Shown here piece by piece: positions 46,711-59,440 of a stretch of 64,000 bases of DNA. How positions within the stretch are numbered: position 1 is the stretch's first letter; each line of letters opens with the position of its first letter. Source of the stretch: Gnetum montanum (taxonomy: Eukaryota; Streptophyta; Gnetopsida; Gnetales; Gnetaceae); NCBI GenBank assembly GCA_015680685.1, contig MNCI01002011.1:742554-806553 (forward strand), in the 5' to 3' direction. A program made the translations under genes and the position numbers. The notes under the pieces were generated by a model. The model searched no databases, was not told the DNA's origin, and saw only the letters and a program-made list of their open reading frames with translations.

Positions 46711-48451
46711 GGTTAGTAATTTTCTATACATTTAATATAGCCTATTTACAATAAGCAACCAAAAGAAAAAGTTTGATGTTGAAATAAACGTTCATCACTA
46801 AACTAAGTGTAAATAATGTATATTGTCAAGTTATGATGTCATAGTTCATTCTTGATAACCATTATGTACTATAACAATTATAGAAAATAATGTAAAGAAT
46901 CAATGTAAGTTCTTCCATTCATCATCATTACTTGATGAAAATAGATAGTGGAAGAGAAATTTAATGCATTTCCTAGCAAGTACTAGTTATTGTTGACCAC
47001 TTAGAAGAAAATGACAAATAAGAAGGAGACATTCAAAAACTTAAGCATCTAATGTCATTTTGTTCATAATGAAGATTTGAGCAGTTTAATGGAAAGGATA
47101 AGATGATTTCTTCTTATTAGATGAGGATATGTCTAGTTATCCAAAGTTTAAATTAACAAAATTGATATTAGAGATAGACTCATCACTTAATTCTATAAAA
47201 TTTGTAGCAATAACTAAGTTCTTAGGAGAAAAAGGGACTCGCAGGTTCAAGCTTAATATCAACTAGTTTGCCACTAAGCTGATAAGATTGAGCTGCTTGA
47301 TCTAAGCAAGAAATACTTGGAATATATTTATTTTTCAAGATGAAAATATCATGGTTATAAAGAGGAATGTGTATCTTCTAATGTATTAGAGAAGACACAA
47401 CTTAATATTAAGCTAGCCAAAAGTATCCTAGTATTTTGTTGACACTAAGACACTCACATATGATTGTGTAAAGAGCTTTACACTACACAGAATTACCTAT
47501 CATTAATAGTAACTTGATGGAACCTATGGCTTCTACTCATGTACTATTAAAAGAAACAAGATTAGTACAAGTTTTATTGAAGCTACCTAATCATGAAGAC
47601 CGAAACACTTGATAACAATGCATGTTGTCACGTTAAATTTATTACAATCATTAACATGTATTAGTAAAACTAAAGCTTTATGCAATACCTTGATGATGTT
47701 GTAGAATGACACCTAACAAATGTCTCTCATCTTCAAGTTAGTCTTAATTCTCTCATCATAGAAGTTTAGGTTGTATAATCCATAATAAGGGATTTGGAGA
47801 AAGGAAGATATAGCTTTTATCTTAGCAAGATTGTTACTTGGGACCAAGATCCTCTTCAGAACATCATATAGTGCAACATGATGCTATTTATAGGTTTCTA
47901 TGAGATCATATAATAATACGTTGATTCCTTTAGAATGGAAAATCATAGTCATTTGCTATAAGAACTTATTATTCATAGGTTGAGATGCTTGTGGAGTAGG
48001 TGACACTACAACTAGTTGTAGGATTGGATGAAGATAGGAGGCTACTTGAGGAGGTAGTCTCATGTTGCTGCTAAATAGAAGCCTTCTTGGATGTCTTTAA
48101 AATTTGCTTCTATGCATTAGTAGCCTTCTCCTTTTGCTTAGTTGATCATGCTTCATTGATTTGTTTTCCATAGGTAAGGATTCTTATTTGAAGTGATGAA
48201 AAAGTATAAGTTAATGTCTAAGATGTAGTAGATGAATGAATATCTTAAGATTTTGTATGATAGGAAATATGATGAGAATAAGAAGGATACATAGGTTGGG
48301 TAGTAGGAGTGGAATGATGGGATTATATAACATTAATATGATAAGAACATGGAGAAGAATGGTTTACTTTTGATGGTCTAGTGATGTAGTCAAACTAAAT
48401 GTAGTCAAACTAAAAAATTACATAAGGTTTTTGCAATTCTGAAGATGACTA
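46711..48451. other. Unassigned interior of composite D
   Basis: No domain recognised on either strand. The minus strand from about 48100 to 47980 is Gln/Ser-rich and may be the decayed end of the minus-strand gag region. Confidence 0.35.
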
Positions 48452-50560
48452 TTAATGTTGATAATATTCAAACCAATGGGTAATATAAGTATCCTTAGAT
48501 GGAGAATTATGAGGTTTATTTTTAAGCATGAAAGCTAAAATAGTACCTCTAGCTCCTAAGGGATTCTGAAATACCTCAAGCTTTTGATCATTCAAATGCA
48601 TAGTGGATGGATCACTCTCCAGCACTATCTTACCCTTATCAATGAGATCCCAGATGTCATCTTTTAGATTTCTATATTTTCGGTAGTCATACCACCTAGG
48701 CACCTCAAGGTTACTTTCTTATCTTTAAGAAGGATCTATATCTATAAGTTGTATGCAATGGTAGTGGGCTCTTGCTTGAATAGATACCTATTTCTTCTTA
48801 AGATGGCCCTCCCTAAGAATATGTTTAGAAGCATAAAATACCACATAGGTGTCTTAGTATATTGATCTCTACTCCTTTAAAGTCTACATTATTGATTAGA
48901 AGATAAAGTAGTTGAAATAGTGATATTTTGTTTCTTAGAAAAAGAAGAGATAGCCTGAGAATTTGGTTCTCCTGGATTGATAAGAATTCCTAGTTATGAT
49001 ATTAAATAGTAGCTTCTTCAATAAATTTGGCATCTAGAAAAGCATAATTTAGGGAATGAGGCATAGGATAAGCCATCATCTTTTGGATATAGTCAATGAC
49101 CATAGCTTCAAAGATGTTTTGTAAATAACATTCCTCTAAATGATATGGAATTTTGATTGTTTCTACTATTCATTGAGAGATGAACTTCTAATGAGCTCAT
49201 TTGGAGCTTACTTAATGGAAACAAAAGACATCACACTTGTGGTTTGAGGCACACTGAATTTGAAACATTCAATGATAAATTCTACAAGAAGTTTCTCTAG
49301 AGAGATAATAGATTCATTTGCTAGGAACCTATACCATTCTAAATCTCTTCTAGAAAGAGAGTTTGAGAAGCATCCCAACATAATGTAAGTATAAAAGACC
49401 AAAAGCATGCATTCATTTCTAAATGTGACTACATGAATGATGGGGTCCCTTATTTTACCACTATACGTTATGAAAGTTAGTAGTGAAATTCCCTTTGGTA
49501 GGACTAGAAAAGGAATGATAGAGCTTATGGACTCACTTAAGATCCAATCAAAGAAAATACTAGAGTTTTCTTATATGCTCAATGACTTATACACTTTATC
49601 TTTAGTGTTTTAAAGAGGAAGCATCATATAATTAAGAAGTGCTAGCAAATATGGATCTATTTTATGGAAGTTAATAATGAATTATTCCATAGTAGTAGAT
49701 GAATATGTTAAGAAAGGATGCACATAGGAAATGGATACAAACGTTTAAGGAGTATGTATACTGAATGAGATTGAATTAGATGGGTATACTAGAGAGAAAG
49801 AATAATGGTAGCTTTAGAAGGCTAAATAGTTTTAAAGTAGTAAAAGTATAGAGTAGAATGGAGTAAAAAGAGGGTATGGTAGGTCATGGTTGAGGGATGG
49901 AATTTATGGTTCCAAAAGGTGGAATAGGATATTAAAAAATAGAGTGAGGGTTACTAATGTTATTAGGAGAAACCAATTGATAGGAAGAAATAGAGCTTCT
50001 AAGAAGGCTAAGTGGTCTTGTAGTAGGAGAAATAAATCTAGGTGAATTGCTTTGAGCTACTATGATGCTGATGTTATGAATGTGAGGTAAAAGAGTTTTA
50101 CTTTTTCCAAGCTTCCCTATTAAGTGCCCTTTTTCTTCATTTGTCCAGTGAATATTAAATTCAAAGGCAACACTTCCTCTAAGAGTGATGTGAGGACCAA
50201 GGGGTTGATCCAAGATGCTTTTCATCTTAGACAATTCAATTTGTAGATGTATGTATTCGTGCATCTTTTCTTACTTTAAGATGAATTTTTTAACTTCCTT
50301 AGCTTTCTCATTATCTAATTAAATTGGGAAAAATCTATATTGAGAAGGAAAGATGGTAGATCATTGGCCCACTCATATTCTACCATGAGCCTGAACATTT
50401 CATTTTTAAGAATATAGTCCAGCTTCCGTTTGGCATAGGCTATTTTATAGTCCTTCAAATTTAGTACTTCTAATAATTCCTACTTTCTCCTTAGGTCCAC
50501 GAGCTTCTAAATCTTGAAGAAATTCAAATCAGAGGATGATTCCATAGCTATAATTACAGA
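48452..50560 (-). pseudogene. Ogre/Tat-like gag of composite D
   Basis: Read on minus from about 50535 (MESSSDLNFF). An N-terminal helix-rich part contains MHEYIHLQIELSKMK (50264). The capsid-like block FSNSLSRRDLEWYRFLANES with LVEFI and FKFSVPQTTS (49408-49210) corresponds to 'F..SL.G.AL.WY..L....I.SW..L...F...Y' of Ty3/gypsy gag. A later block, NLKDDIWDLIDKGKIVLES followed by FQNPLG (48660-48540), matches the 'LK..IQDLID.G.I......NPLP' region after the zinc knuckle in Ogre-type gag. The knuckle cysteines are lost. No pol could be recognised after it. Confidence 0.5.
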
Positions 50561-50869
50561 AGTGACTATAACTTCATTGGACTATTACAAGTGTCTCAGT
50601 TCATGCCTATAAATAGGTTCACACTTGAAATAAAAGGTGAAAATTTTTTATTCAATGAGAATGTTGAAGTTATAGAAAATCAACATGATATCAGTATTTC
50701 AACATGGCATATCATTAGCACTTAGAAAAAGTGAAGAAAAAGAGTCTAAAAACATAAGCAAATAAGAAATCCTAGAAACAACATTAGTTTTGCAAAGGTC
50801 CTCCTTCTAGTGCTAGAAAGAAGTTATGGTAAAGATTATTATATGCAATCAATCACAACCTAATAAAAA

Positions 50870-52167
50870 ATTGAGATAGGTAATCTCTGGCTACCAAATA
50901 GTAAAAGAAAATTTAAATTTTAATTAATCTCCATTAAATTGAAAAGTAACTTGCATATCTTTGGAAAAATTTAATAATGTAAGATGATCAATTTTTCCAA
51001 ATTCCAGTGAATAAAAAGAAAAAAATTAACATGTATGGAATAGCTAAGAGAATAAAATAGATAAGAACTATGTATTTAAAATAAATTGTATATGGATATT
51101 AATAGAAAATGTTTGAAAATAAAGTCTAGAGTGAGATAGATTTGATTCATTTTAAAAGCTAAATATAAAAAGGAATATAGAATATAGATATAAAGATGAT
51201 CTATATAAGGAAAAAACTAGAAAGGCTTAAAATAGAAAAATCTAGATTATAGAATGAAATGTTCTAGGATATGTACAAAGGATTAAAGGTTCCTAGCAAA
51301 AAGCTACATTAGCCTATTCTTTATTTGATGCATATACCTGATGTAAATATGACAAGAAAATTACAAATTTAGAAGCTGATTAAGTAGAGGGTTTAGATTA
51401 GATTAGTTTGTTAACTTGATTCCTTACAATTCTCCATGTGTTAAGAGGATGACATGAAGGAGATAAAAATGTGTTAGTAGGGAAAAGAAGAAGAGAAATC
51501 ATATGAATTGATTTCTCTAGTAGAAGAACAATTGTTTGACAAAGAGGCAGAGCCTTTTAAAAGGTTTTTAAATTGTTGAGATAAAAAACAAAGATCTAAT
51601 TACAATTACTAGTAATATTATTAGAAAATGCTAATAAATTGAGATTATGACCAATTATCAAATAGACCATCCCCTTTATATTTAGGGATATTCTCCTATT
51701 TATAGGTTAAATATACCTCATAGATCATAAACAAATGATGCATTGGAGTCCATAGAATCTTCTGGAATGTTCTAAAAGATTTTGAATAGGAGAATTAACA
51801 TGTATAAGATTACCATGAGAATTTACATTGGATATCAAACGCAATATTGACTATATATGTCAAAGAACTAGCCAACATTAAGCATTGAAAAGCTAATGTT
51901 CCAAGAAAGATAAGTCAAAATTGATGCAAGAGATGATGTTGAACCTTGATATTGGAAGCCATCGAAAAGAAATAAAAAAATTATGCTAAAAATAATGTGG
52001 GATGTCACTTCTAGTAAAAGTTGAAGATTGAGATCAAAAACTATGTTGCAAATGGTGCAAGACATTGAATTTGGGCTATTGAAGATGGCTTTGAACTGAG
52101 AAGAAAAAAAATGTACCCAAAACTCTGACTTATGTAGAAATAGCCAAAGTGGGTATAACACCTATAT
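50870..52167 (-). mobile_element. Candidate 5' LTR of the minus-strand element in D
   Basis: Its first 320 bases match 43857-44197. It ends at CTATATCA before C RNase H text resumes. A minus-strand TATA-like site lies near 51700-51710 (TATTTATAGG on plus). The upstream gag on minus starts about 330 bases to the left, as expected for a 5' LTR. Edges are approximate and no clear duplication was found. Confidence 0.45.
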
Positions 52168-52450
52168 CATATGGTGGTAGGTAATTTTGTAGAAGTTTAA
52201 TCTTATAATGATAGATAGAAAGAAAACTAGGAATATTGTGGTTGACAATTTTTCCTGGTTACGATGGAACAACAAGGCTCATGAAGAGTCTCTTTTCAAT
52301 AAGTTTCCCAATGATATATATTTTGCAAATGCAAAAATGATAATAATAAATGCTAAAAAACCATTGTACATAGAATTCCTCTTATATCTACTCATGTAGA
52401 AGGTCCCTATTGAATGAGATAGGAATAAAAGGTAATACTTTCTTCACCAA
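52168..52450 (+). pseudogene. RNase H tail and linker of element C
   Basis: LIMIDRKKTRNIVVDNFSWL at about 52205-52260 matches the 'DKKG.EN.VADHLSRL' end of RNase H, and FNKFPNDIYFA (about 52295) matches 'INE.FPDE.LF'. This shows that pol of C continues on the right of composite D. Confidence 0.7.
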
Positions 52451-53640
52451 ATCAAGTAATACATGGAGATAGAAGGTAACCTCTATAAAACCTGTGTGGA
52501 TGGCTTGGTCTAATGTTCTGTACTTGATGAAGATCAACTTAAGATTCTATAAGAAAGTTAACAAGAGCCTTATGAGGGCCATTATGTAGGGAGAAGAATG
52601 ATTATCAAAATCCTCATGCTAGGGTACCTTTTTCCCATAATCTTCAAGGATGCACATCACTTCACCAACTCTTGTGAGTGATGCTAAAGAGATAGATGAA
52701 TGACTACCAAGTTAGAGTATCCATAATAATGGATCCAACCAATGGAACCTTTTAATATTGGGAGAATTAATTTCATAAATTCCATCGCACCCATGTTAAA
52801 TGGAAAATCCTACATCATAGTTGCAATGGCCTATTACATGAAGTGAGTAAATGCTATAACAGTTATAAACTATATGTCTATGAATACAATAAGGCTTTTC
52901 TAATAAAGCATGATAAATAGGTTTGGTTTGCCTAGGATACTTATTTACAAAAACAAAAATCATTTTACAGGTGCTACTTTTAAGAAACTAATGAGATGCT
53001 TGGGGATGGAACATAAACTAACAACACCTTATTACCCCCAAGTGAATAGTCAAGATGAGTAACAAATAAAGAAATCATGCAAATCCTCACTAGGACCACT
53101 AGTAGATATAGGAGAGATTGGAGTAAAAATATCAATGATTTCTTATGGACATATCACTTTCCTTAGAAACTCCCTATAGTCTACCCTTTGTATGAGTTGA
53201 TGTATAGAAAGCTATCAAAACTTCCCATCCAAGTAGAGTTGTATATACTTAACAAAACCTATGAACTTGATCTCAACAATAGTATAATGTAAAGGAATAT
53301 CTTCTAAATATTAACATGATGGAAAAAAAATAAAAGAGTAGCTCTTATGATGAATTAAGTACATAAGGCATATGCCAAACAATGTCATGACACTAGGGTA
53401 TAATAAGTGGACTTTCAACTAGGAAATAAAGTCATTTATTGAAACCCTAAACATGTATCCTAATGAAAAAAATTCTAAACATTTTCAAAGGACCTTATAT
53501 TATACACTCTACTTTTCATTAAATTACCATGAAAATTTACCATCTTGATTAACTGGGCAAGGTAATTTTGGTCAACATGTAATTTGTTAAGTCATTTAAG
53601 GATTATGAGATAGTTAGAAACTCTAACAACACCTCAACCA
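52451..53640 (+). pseudogene. Integrase of element C
   Basis: In order: EGNLYKTCVDGLV, PYEGHYVGRRM and ILMLGYLFPIIFKDAHHFT (HHCC region, about 52470-52670); INFINSIAPM and IIVAMAYYMK (start of the DDE core, about 52765-52840); YSLPFV and later FKGPYIIHSTFH (C-terminal 'GPF.I' block, about 53490). Several Asp/Glu catalytic positions fall in broken text. Many stops. Order and wording fit Athila pol. Confidence 0.7.
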
Positions 53641-54594
53641 ATGGCCAAGCCCACTCTATTTTTTGTATCCTTACCTTTCAACTTAGTCATGAGGCAGGTA
53701 CCCATCTAATTTGATATTAGGATTTATTTTTCATCGTTTTTTATAATTTCCTTTTATTTTCTTAGTTCTTCATATATTTTCTAATTTTTGTAATTTTCTA
53801 TTTTATTTTATAAGTTTTTTTCTTTGATTAATTTTATATTTTAAATTATTTATGTCAATTTTTTGTTCTTGCATCAATAAGGCATATCATTTATGTACAA
53901 ACCAACCGTGTTATTTGGATTGTATCCTATGATATCAAAATGATTAGGTAATTATTTTTAGAAAATAATGAGACCACACCATTCATCCCTCTAGTTTCCA
54001 TACATAAGAGATCTTCATCATAGAAGTGGTATAATTCTATTCAAATTAAAACTAAAATTAACTTATGATCTTTATGTCTTGAGGAAAGGGGGAAAGACTA
54101 AGAGGGAATGGAAAAGTGTGTGACATCAAGGGGACTTTCTAATTCTTTATACTTCCTTTATGGGTACTTCTACTCCCTATATTTATGTCATTACTCATGT
54201 TTTAATTTTGATAGAAGCATGTTATCAAATAAGTGTTGCCTTAACATGTCATTAAAAAGACATGTTACCCATGCCTAAAGGTAGTCTTCTAGTAAGAAAA
54301 GCACAATTATTAAATAATTAATTCATAGAAAGAAAAAATGATTCTTAGGGTACCACTAGAGGGACATGTTACCTATGAGTGAAGGTAGGCTATTTCCCTC
54401 ATCGATAGATAGGTAAAGCATTCCACATACCTACCTTTGAAGGGTTTTCTAATTCCATTATTTACCATACTATTACATGTAATTATTTTCCTAATGGTTT
54501 AAATTAGTATAGTGTAGGATTCTAAGGGAATTAGTTGTGTGGGTATGACATATGGTCTTAACCAACATTTAATCACCAATGTGCCTAAGGGCAT
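53641..54594 (+). repeat. 3' non-coding block of element C
   Basis: T-rich run at 53700-53880, then text matching A at 20460-20720 (GAGACCACACCATTCATCCC). Units with GACATGTTACC stand near 54255 and 54362. The block ends abruptly at the start of the E LTR. Confidence 0.6.
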
Positions 54595-56441
54595 TGTTGC
54601 GACCGAAAATCTTAACTATTATAAGAATCAAGAAGTTTTTGATACACATAGTTCCTAACCTTGGATCTCTAACGCCTTCACAAAAAATGAGATCCTTAGT
54701 GCCCTGGATGGTCCAACAAATCACCTACGGAATTAAAAAATGCAAAATGCAGGGGGGTGGGATGCAGGTGGGAAGGGGGAAGGAGGGAGGATAACAAGAA
54801 TGAAATGCCAAATACAAATCTAAAATAAAATGCACAAAATGTAATGAATAACAAAACTTGCACATAAATAAAACTATAATCTTTATTTCAAAATAATTAA
54901 GAGGGTACAGAAAATGTGTACAAGATTACCCGTAGGAGTAGGAGGGTTCACTAAAAATGGGGTTTAGAATTCATTGAAGCTTTTGCAATCCATTCAATGA
55001 TCTGAATGTTCTATCAATCCTAATATTATTGAACCTTTACTATTGCCATACAAGATCTACAACATTGTTGATGCAAGGGGTGAGAGGTATGAGTGATTTT
55101 TTGATGTCAAGTGAGTAATGCTACGAGTTTGGGCTCCTAGATGCACAACATAGATACAAAATTCTCATAGATCTAAAGGGGGGGTAATAGGCTATGGGGA
55201 TATAAATATGGCTATGGGGGTTCCATGTTGGGGTGCTCCAAGAGCTATGTTTTTGCTTAGATGCAAGAGCTCTTAGGTACCAAAATGTTTCCAAATGCCT
55301 AGGGGATTAAACTTCCAAAGTGTGGAACTGTTTAATGGTGTAGGGGCTTAGGTTTTATAGGTCTTGGGCCATTAACTTAGCTACAAATTAGCTACAATAT
55401 TGGCTGCAAATTGTTGACAAATTGGCTATGAGCTTCTACTATGCTTAGGTGAGGTGGATGTTCAAATAAAGGGGGGTTACCATATATGGTAAGTATCATA
55501 CCCCTATGGCCATTCTAGTTACTAAAAATAGTAAATAGGAATTTTATACATGTTGGCTTTGTCCACCCACATTGGGACTTCTAATTGCAACATTAACATG
55601 CATGATTCTCACTGAAGTTGGTGCATGTGTTGAAATATTGACCATGAAGTATCCATGCTAGGGGCATGAAGTATCTAGGTAATGGGGTTGATGTATCAAC
55701 ACTACGAGGTAAGGGTTATACTCCCCAAATTGAGCATAGATGCTCCCACACCTCTCCATGATAGGCATAGATGCTACCACATCCCTCCGCACTAGGGGTA
55801 GGTGAGTCTTACCCCAATGTAGGTGTCTTCAGTGAAGAAAATGATATACCTCTCATAAAACCCATTAGAATGCCAATTTTGGCATTCCAAAAGGCATTTC
55901 AACCCCACCTCCAAAGCCTAAATATAAATACTATGTGACACTTTTCGCTTGGGGGATGAGGCCTCAATCACTTTTGAGGCATTTTTAGCCCAAAAGTATA
56001 AAGTATGTGAGCTTTCACCTCTTGGGTTGTAATCTTCACATTTACAATGAAGTTTCACCTCGAGCTTCATGGGATGGGGATTACAAAGGTTACACCATGC
56101 AAATTTGGTGGTGTTTCATTGGCCCCTCTTTGTTGGTGTCTAGAGGATTAACTTGAGAGGAATTAACAAAGAACACAAAACACCATTGTAGGTCCACCAT
56201 TGATATTCCCTCTTCGTGCTTGATCTAGTTGTGTCGAGCTATGTCTAGTAGTGCTTGTCATGATGGGATAATGCTATGATGAAGAGATGGTCATGAGGTT
56301 GTATGTAAATAGTTGTGAAGCATAACAATGCTTTCCAAGTGTTGACATCATGGTTACAACACTAACATGTTGTGTCTTGAAGCACGGCTCACTCAGTAGA
56401 TGCATTTAAGAAACCATCAATTCAATGTATTTTGGCTATTA
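54595..56441 (-). mobile_element. 3' LTR of element E (about 1847 bp)
   Basis: Begins TGTTGCGACCGAAAATC on plus and ends at GGCTATTA beside a polypyrimidine (PPT on minus). A minus-strand TATAAAA lies at 55353-55359. A G-rich stretch (54750-54791) with several GGG runs stands near the U5 end. The left edge is supported by the abrupt end of the C text. Confidence 0.6.
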
Positions 56442-56454
56442 GGCTCCCCCTTTG
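56442..56454 (-). promoter_or_regulatory. Polypurine tract of element E
   Basis: On minus CAAAGGGGGAGCC abuts the LTR start. Confidence 0.55.
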
Positions 56455-57030
56455 CATGTTTAGAGCTATTGTCTTCACAATTTTCTTCTCCAGTTTTTTG
56501 GTGGGGTAAAACATTCATTGGGTTTTTTTCTTGAGGGTGGTTTTGACATGGCTTTCTTACTAAATAAGCTATGTTACAGCTAGCAAACTTCATGGCCTTT
56601 CCATCAAATGAGATGTTTTACACTTAATGGACTTAATGGTTTTCTTCTTTGAATGAGATGTGTTACACTCAAAAAACTTGATGAAGGAATGAGGTAAGAC
56701 TATAGTGCATGAATTCCAAAGATAAGTTAACATTGCTACTTAGGATAAGGAAGGCTATAATAAGGTTATGGGGTTAGGTCTGAGGAGATGATAGTAGGAA
56801 TGGGAATGAGACAAGAACTCTTGGAATAGTAGGACAAACTCACTAGATCTTCTACTTTGAGGTTACATGGCAACTTGCTGCCATGATGAGTTGCATCTTC
56901 ACAATGACTCTGGACTCCATCCTACAAGCACAACTCCAATAGGAAAAGAAAACTAAACAATGAAAGCATGTTGTCATGTTACAATGCATAAGGCCATATA
57001 AAATGATGAATAAAACCAAGCTACCTAGGT
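56455..57030. other. 3' non-coding stretch of element E
   Basis: No ORF between PPT and the repeat block that follows. Confidence 0.4.
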
Positions 57031-57160
57031 CTCTAATGTTGTCAGTTTAAGGCCTTAGTGGGCCATGGTGCTAGTTTAAGGTCTTAGCAGACCATGGTTT
57101 CACTTGTTTTAGGCCATAGTAGGCCATCTTACTAGTTTAAGGCCTCATCATGTCATCAAT
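57031..57160. repeat. AGGCCTTAG-GGCCAT palindromic repeats, left copy
   Basis: AGTTTAAGGCCTTAGTGGGCCATGG-like units recur about four times (near 57048, 57077, 57110 and 57138). Related units lie at 60845-60900 on the other side of pol. Confidence 0.6.
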
Positions 57161-57249
57161 GTTGGCTATTTATTACTAGTTCTGAAAAGCTACATGTAGT
57201 AAGGATTTAGATAGGAATGACTGACTGGGTTGGCCAACTCATTTCCACT

Positions 57250-58230
57250 GATATATGAGATCTTGAATGCTTCATTGCCATAGGTTTTGGTGACCAGGAA
57301 AGGCCCTTCCTAGTTGGTTGAGAATTATTTTACATGCTTATAGATGGATTTCAGGACCAAGTCACCTTCCTTGATCTTACACTTGGTCAAGTTATGGTTT
57401 TGTTGTTGTTTCTACCTCTCTTGATACTATTTTACATGAGCAAGTGTTCGCACACATTGCTCTTCCACCAGGTCTAGATGCATGGTCCACAGTTTCTTAC
57501 TTTTTTCATTGTTGATGAAGTGGAACAAGGCTACTCAAAGAAATGGCACCTAAAATTCAAGAGGTAAAATGGCTTTAGAACCATAAACCAAACTATAAGG
57601 GATTACACTAGTTGTCATATGATAGGTTTTTCTATAGGTTCAAAGTGCATGGATAAGTTGCACATGCTACTTATGCTTGCTATTGTTTAACATCTTTTTG
57701 AGAAAATTGATGATGGCCTCATTACTTTCTTCTTCTTGTCCATTGGCTTGAGGGTAATAAGGTGATGAAAACAAATTCTTAATTCCTAAGTCATGATAGA
57801 AATTCTTTGTTTCTTGGCTACTAAACTGTGGTCCATTATTTGTAACTATGATCATAGGTATGCAAAAATAGTTTATAATGTTATCCAAAATGAATTTTTA
57901 GACTTGCTCAAATGTTGTCCTTATTTTATTTATAGTGATGATGAAACTATGCCCTATGGAAGACTTAGGCATTATGTGTCCAATGATATCCTAGCCCCAT
58001 CATTGAAATAACCAAGTTATCTAAGTAGTATGCAACTCAGTTGGTGGTACATGTATAAGGTTGCTATGCCACTAGCAAATGTCACAAGTTTTAACCTTTT
58101 TCTTGTAGTCATTTTCCATATAGGGCCACTAATAACCTAATTGTCTAATATTCAAGGCCATAGCTCTAGGTCCTATACATCCCCCACAAACATCCTTGTG
58201 ATACTACTCTATGAATGTTATGGCTTTAGT
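57250..58230 (-). pseudogene. Integrase of element E
   Basis: Integrates the cDNA. On minus: YMENDYKKKVKTCDIC (zinc region, about 58130-58085), DIIGHIMPKS (core start, about 57985), then the best-kept piece 57888-57667 with VTNNGPQFSSQETKNFYHDL and PYYPQANGQEE, where functional enzymes have a DNG and a catalytic Glu. SLVYGSKAILPLE (about 57600) and KEGDLVLKSIYKH with EGPFLVTKTY (about 57380-57290) give the C-terminal domain. Stops and frame changes occur. Confidence 0.85.
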
Positions 58231-58579
58231 TTTATCCAAGAACCCTAACAATATGGCATCACAAGACTATTGACATAATTTTTTATCACCTATAATGACA
58301 TATTGTTTTGATCATTTACATATAGCATCCTTTTGAGTAGCAATTAGGCCTTGTGAAGATTCATCATGCATAAGGTAAAATTTGATATTATCATACCACT
58401 CCCTTGCAAGAGTAGTATGAACCATGGCCACAAAGGTATCCTTAATGCTCTATGTGATGGGAACAATACAGTCGATAGTCAAAGTGTAAAACCTACTAAA
58501 AACATCTATAGCATTTTCATTTTAGGGGATGTGTTGGATGTCAACTTATGTAAATTGTTGCAATAGTTGCTTTCCTAAG

Positions 58580-58900
58580 TCCTAATAAGGTTGTACATGT
58601 TTGGCCTTGCATGCATAAACCTTGGTTACTTGGTTGACCACAAGTTGTGAATCACCCATGATTGTTAAATGCTTAATTCCTAGGTCATGAGCTATAATCA
58701 TCCCTTTGATCAAACCCTCATACCCTTCTATATTATTGATGCATAGAAACTCAAAATGATAGGTGAAGGATCAGATTTCACTAGATGAGAATGTTATGAT
58801 GGTAGTAGCACTAGCCCCATGAGCAGTTGAAGCTCTTTCAAAGTGCATGACTACCTCATAATCCTCAAGCACTTGGTTAATAGTGTTGATTTTTTTATCA
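58580..58900 (-). pseudogene. Second, archaeal-type RNase H of element E
   Basis: HFERASTAHGAS (about 58850) stands for the 'FDGA....GAG' start, with the first catalytic Asp changed. INNIEGYEGLIKGMIIAHDL (58740-58680) carries the Glu block, and GIKHLTIMGDSQLVVNQV (58680-58625) carries the GDS block with its Asp. A second RNase H placed between RNase H and INT is characteristic of Tat-branch Ty3/gypsy elements, which separates E from A, B, C and Z. Confidence 0.75.
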
Positions 58901-58979
58901 AGAAACTTAGGATCACTGGTTGCATGGTCATCAACAGGAAAAATGCTAAGTTGTATGGCTATAGCTTGACCCTTCATTA

Positions 58980-59440
58980 AGGACTGAGAGACATAATGAA
59001 GGTGAAACTTTGCTATTATGGATTTCCATCAAGCTATATGGATACTCTTGTAGATATTGATTGTTATGGCTATAAGTATGTTGTCTTTGCAAATGACATT
59101 GACCTAGCTTCTAAAGAGGTAGTGTCTCCACTTCTTCAATGAGAAGACAATAATTCTCCACTTTAGTGTATCATATTTCATGGATGACTAATGCATTACT
59201 AAGATAGTATATTGGTATCTCTGATCTATCATCATGTTTTTGACAAAGTAGAGATAAGATGGACATGTTAAATATAGCAAGGTAGATGTAAAATGATTTA
59301 CCATCTTGTAGAGGATAAACTATCAGTAGTTGTGCCAACTCTTGGTTAAGGTTTTCAAAGGCCTCTTGGCATTGAGCTGTCCACACATAGTGAACCCCTT
59401 TTTTAAGCAAGTGTTGCATGGGTTGTAACTAATCTATAAG
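58980..59440 (-). pseudogene. RNase H (first) of element E with the RT connection
   Basis: MQHLLKKGVHYVWTAQCQEA at 59419 matches the 'LLKKG..F.W...C..AF..LK' connection. FYIYLAIFNMSILSLLCQ replaces the usual 'LYLA.....AL.A.L', so the catalytic Asp is lost. YTKVENYCLLI (about 59165) follows. In frame over 59419-59171. Confidence 0.75.

Larger units (their letters stand above)
29047..54594 (+). mobile_element. Element C: Athila-like LTR retrotransposon, split by three later insertions
   Basis: The 5' LTR starts at 29047 (TGATGGGCAC) and is interrupted by element B at 29117-38347. It resumes to 39156, followed by PBS, gag, protease, RT and RNase H. RNase H is interrupted by D (about 43857-52167) and continues with integrase and a 3' non-coding block. 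At 54595 the LTR of element E cuts it. Its 3' LTR is not in the window. It has all pol domains, so its ancestor was the autonomous type, but every domain now has stops. Confidence 0.7.

Noticed and set aside
54579-54794. Plus-strand frame crossing the left edge of the E LTR
   Set aside because: It spans an element boundary and ends in a G-rich run; it is not a gene.
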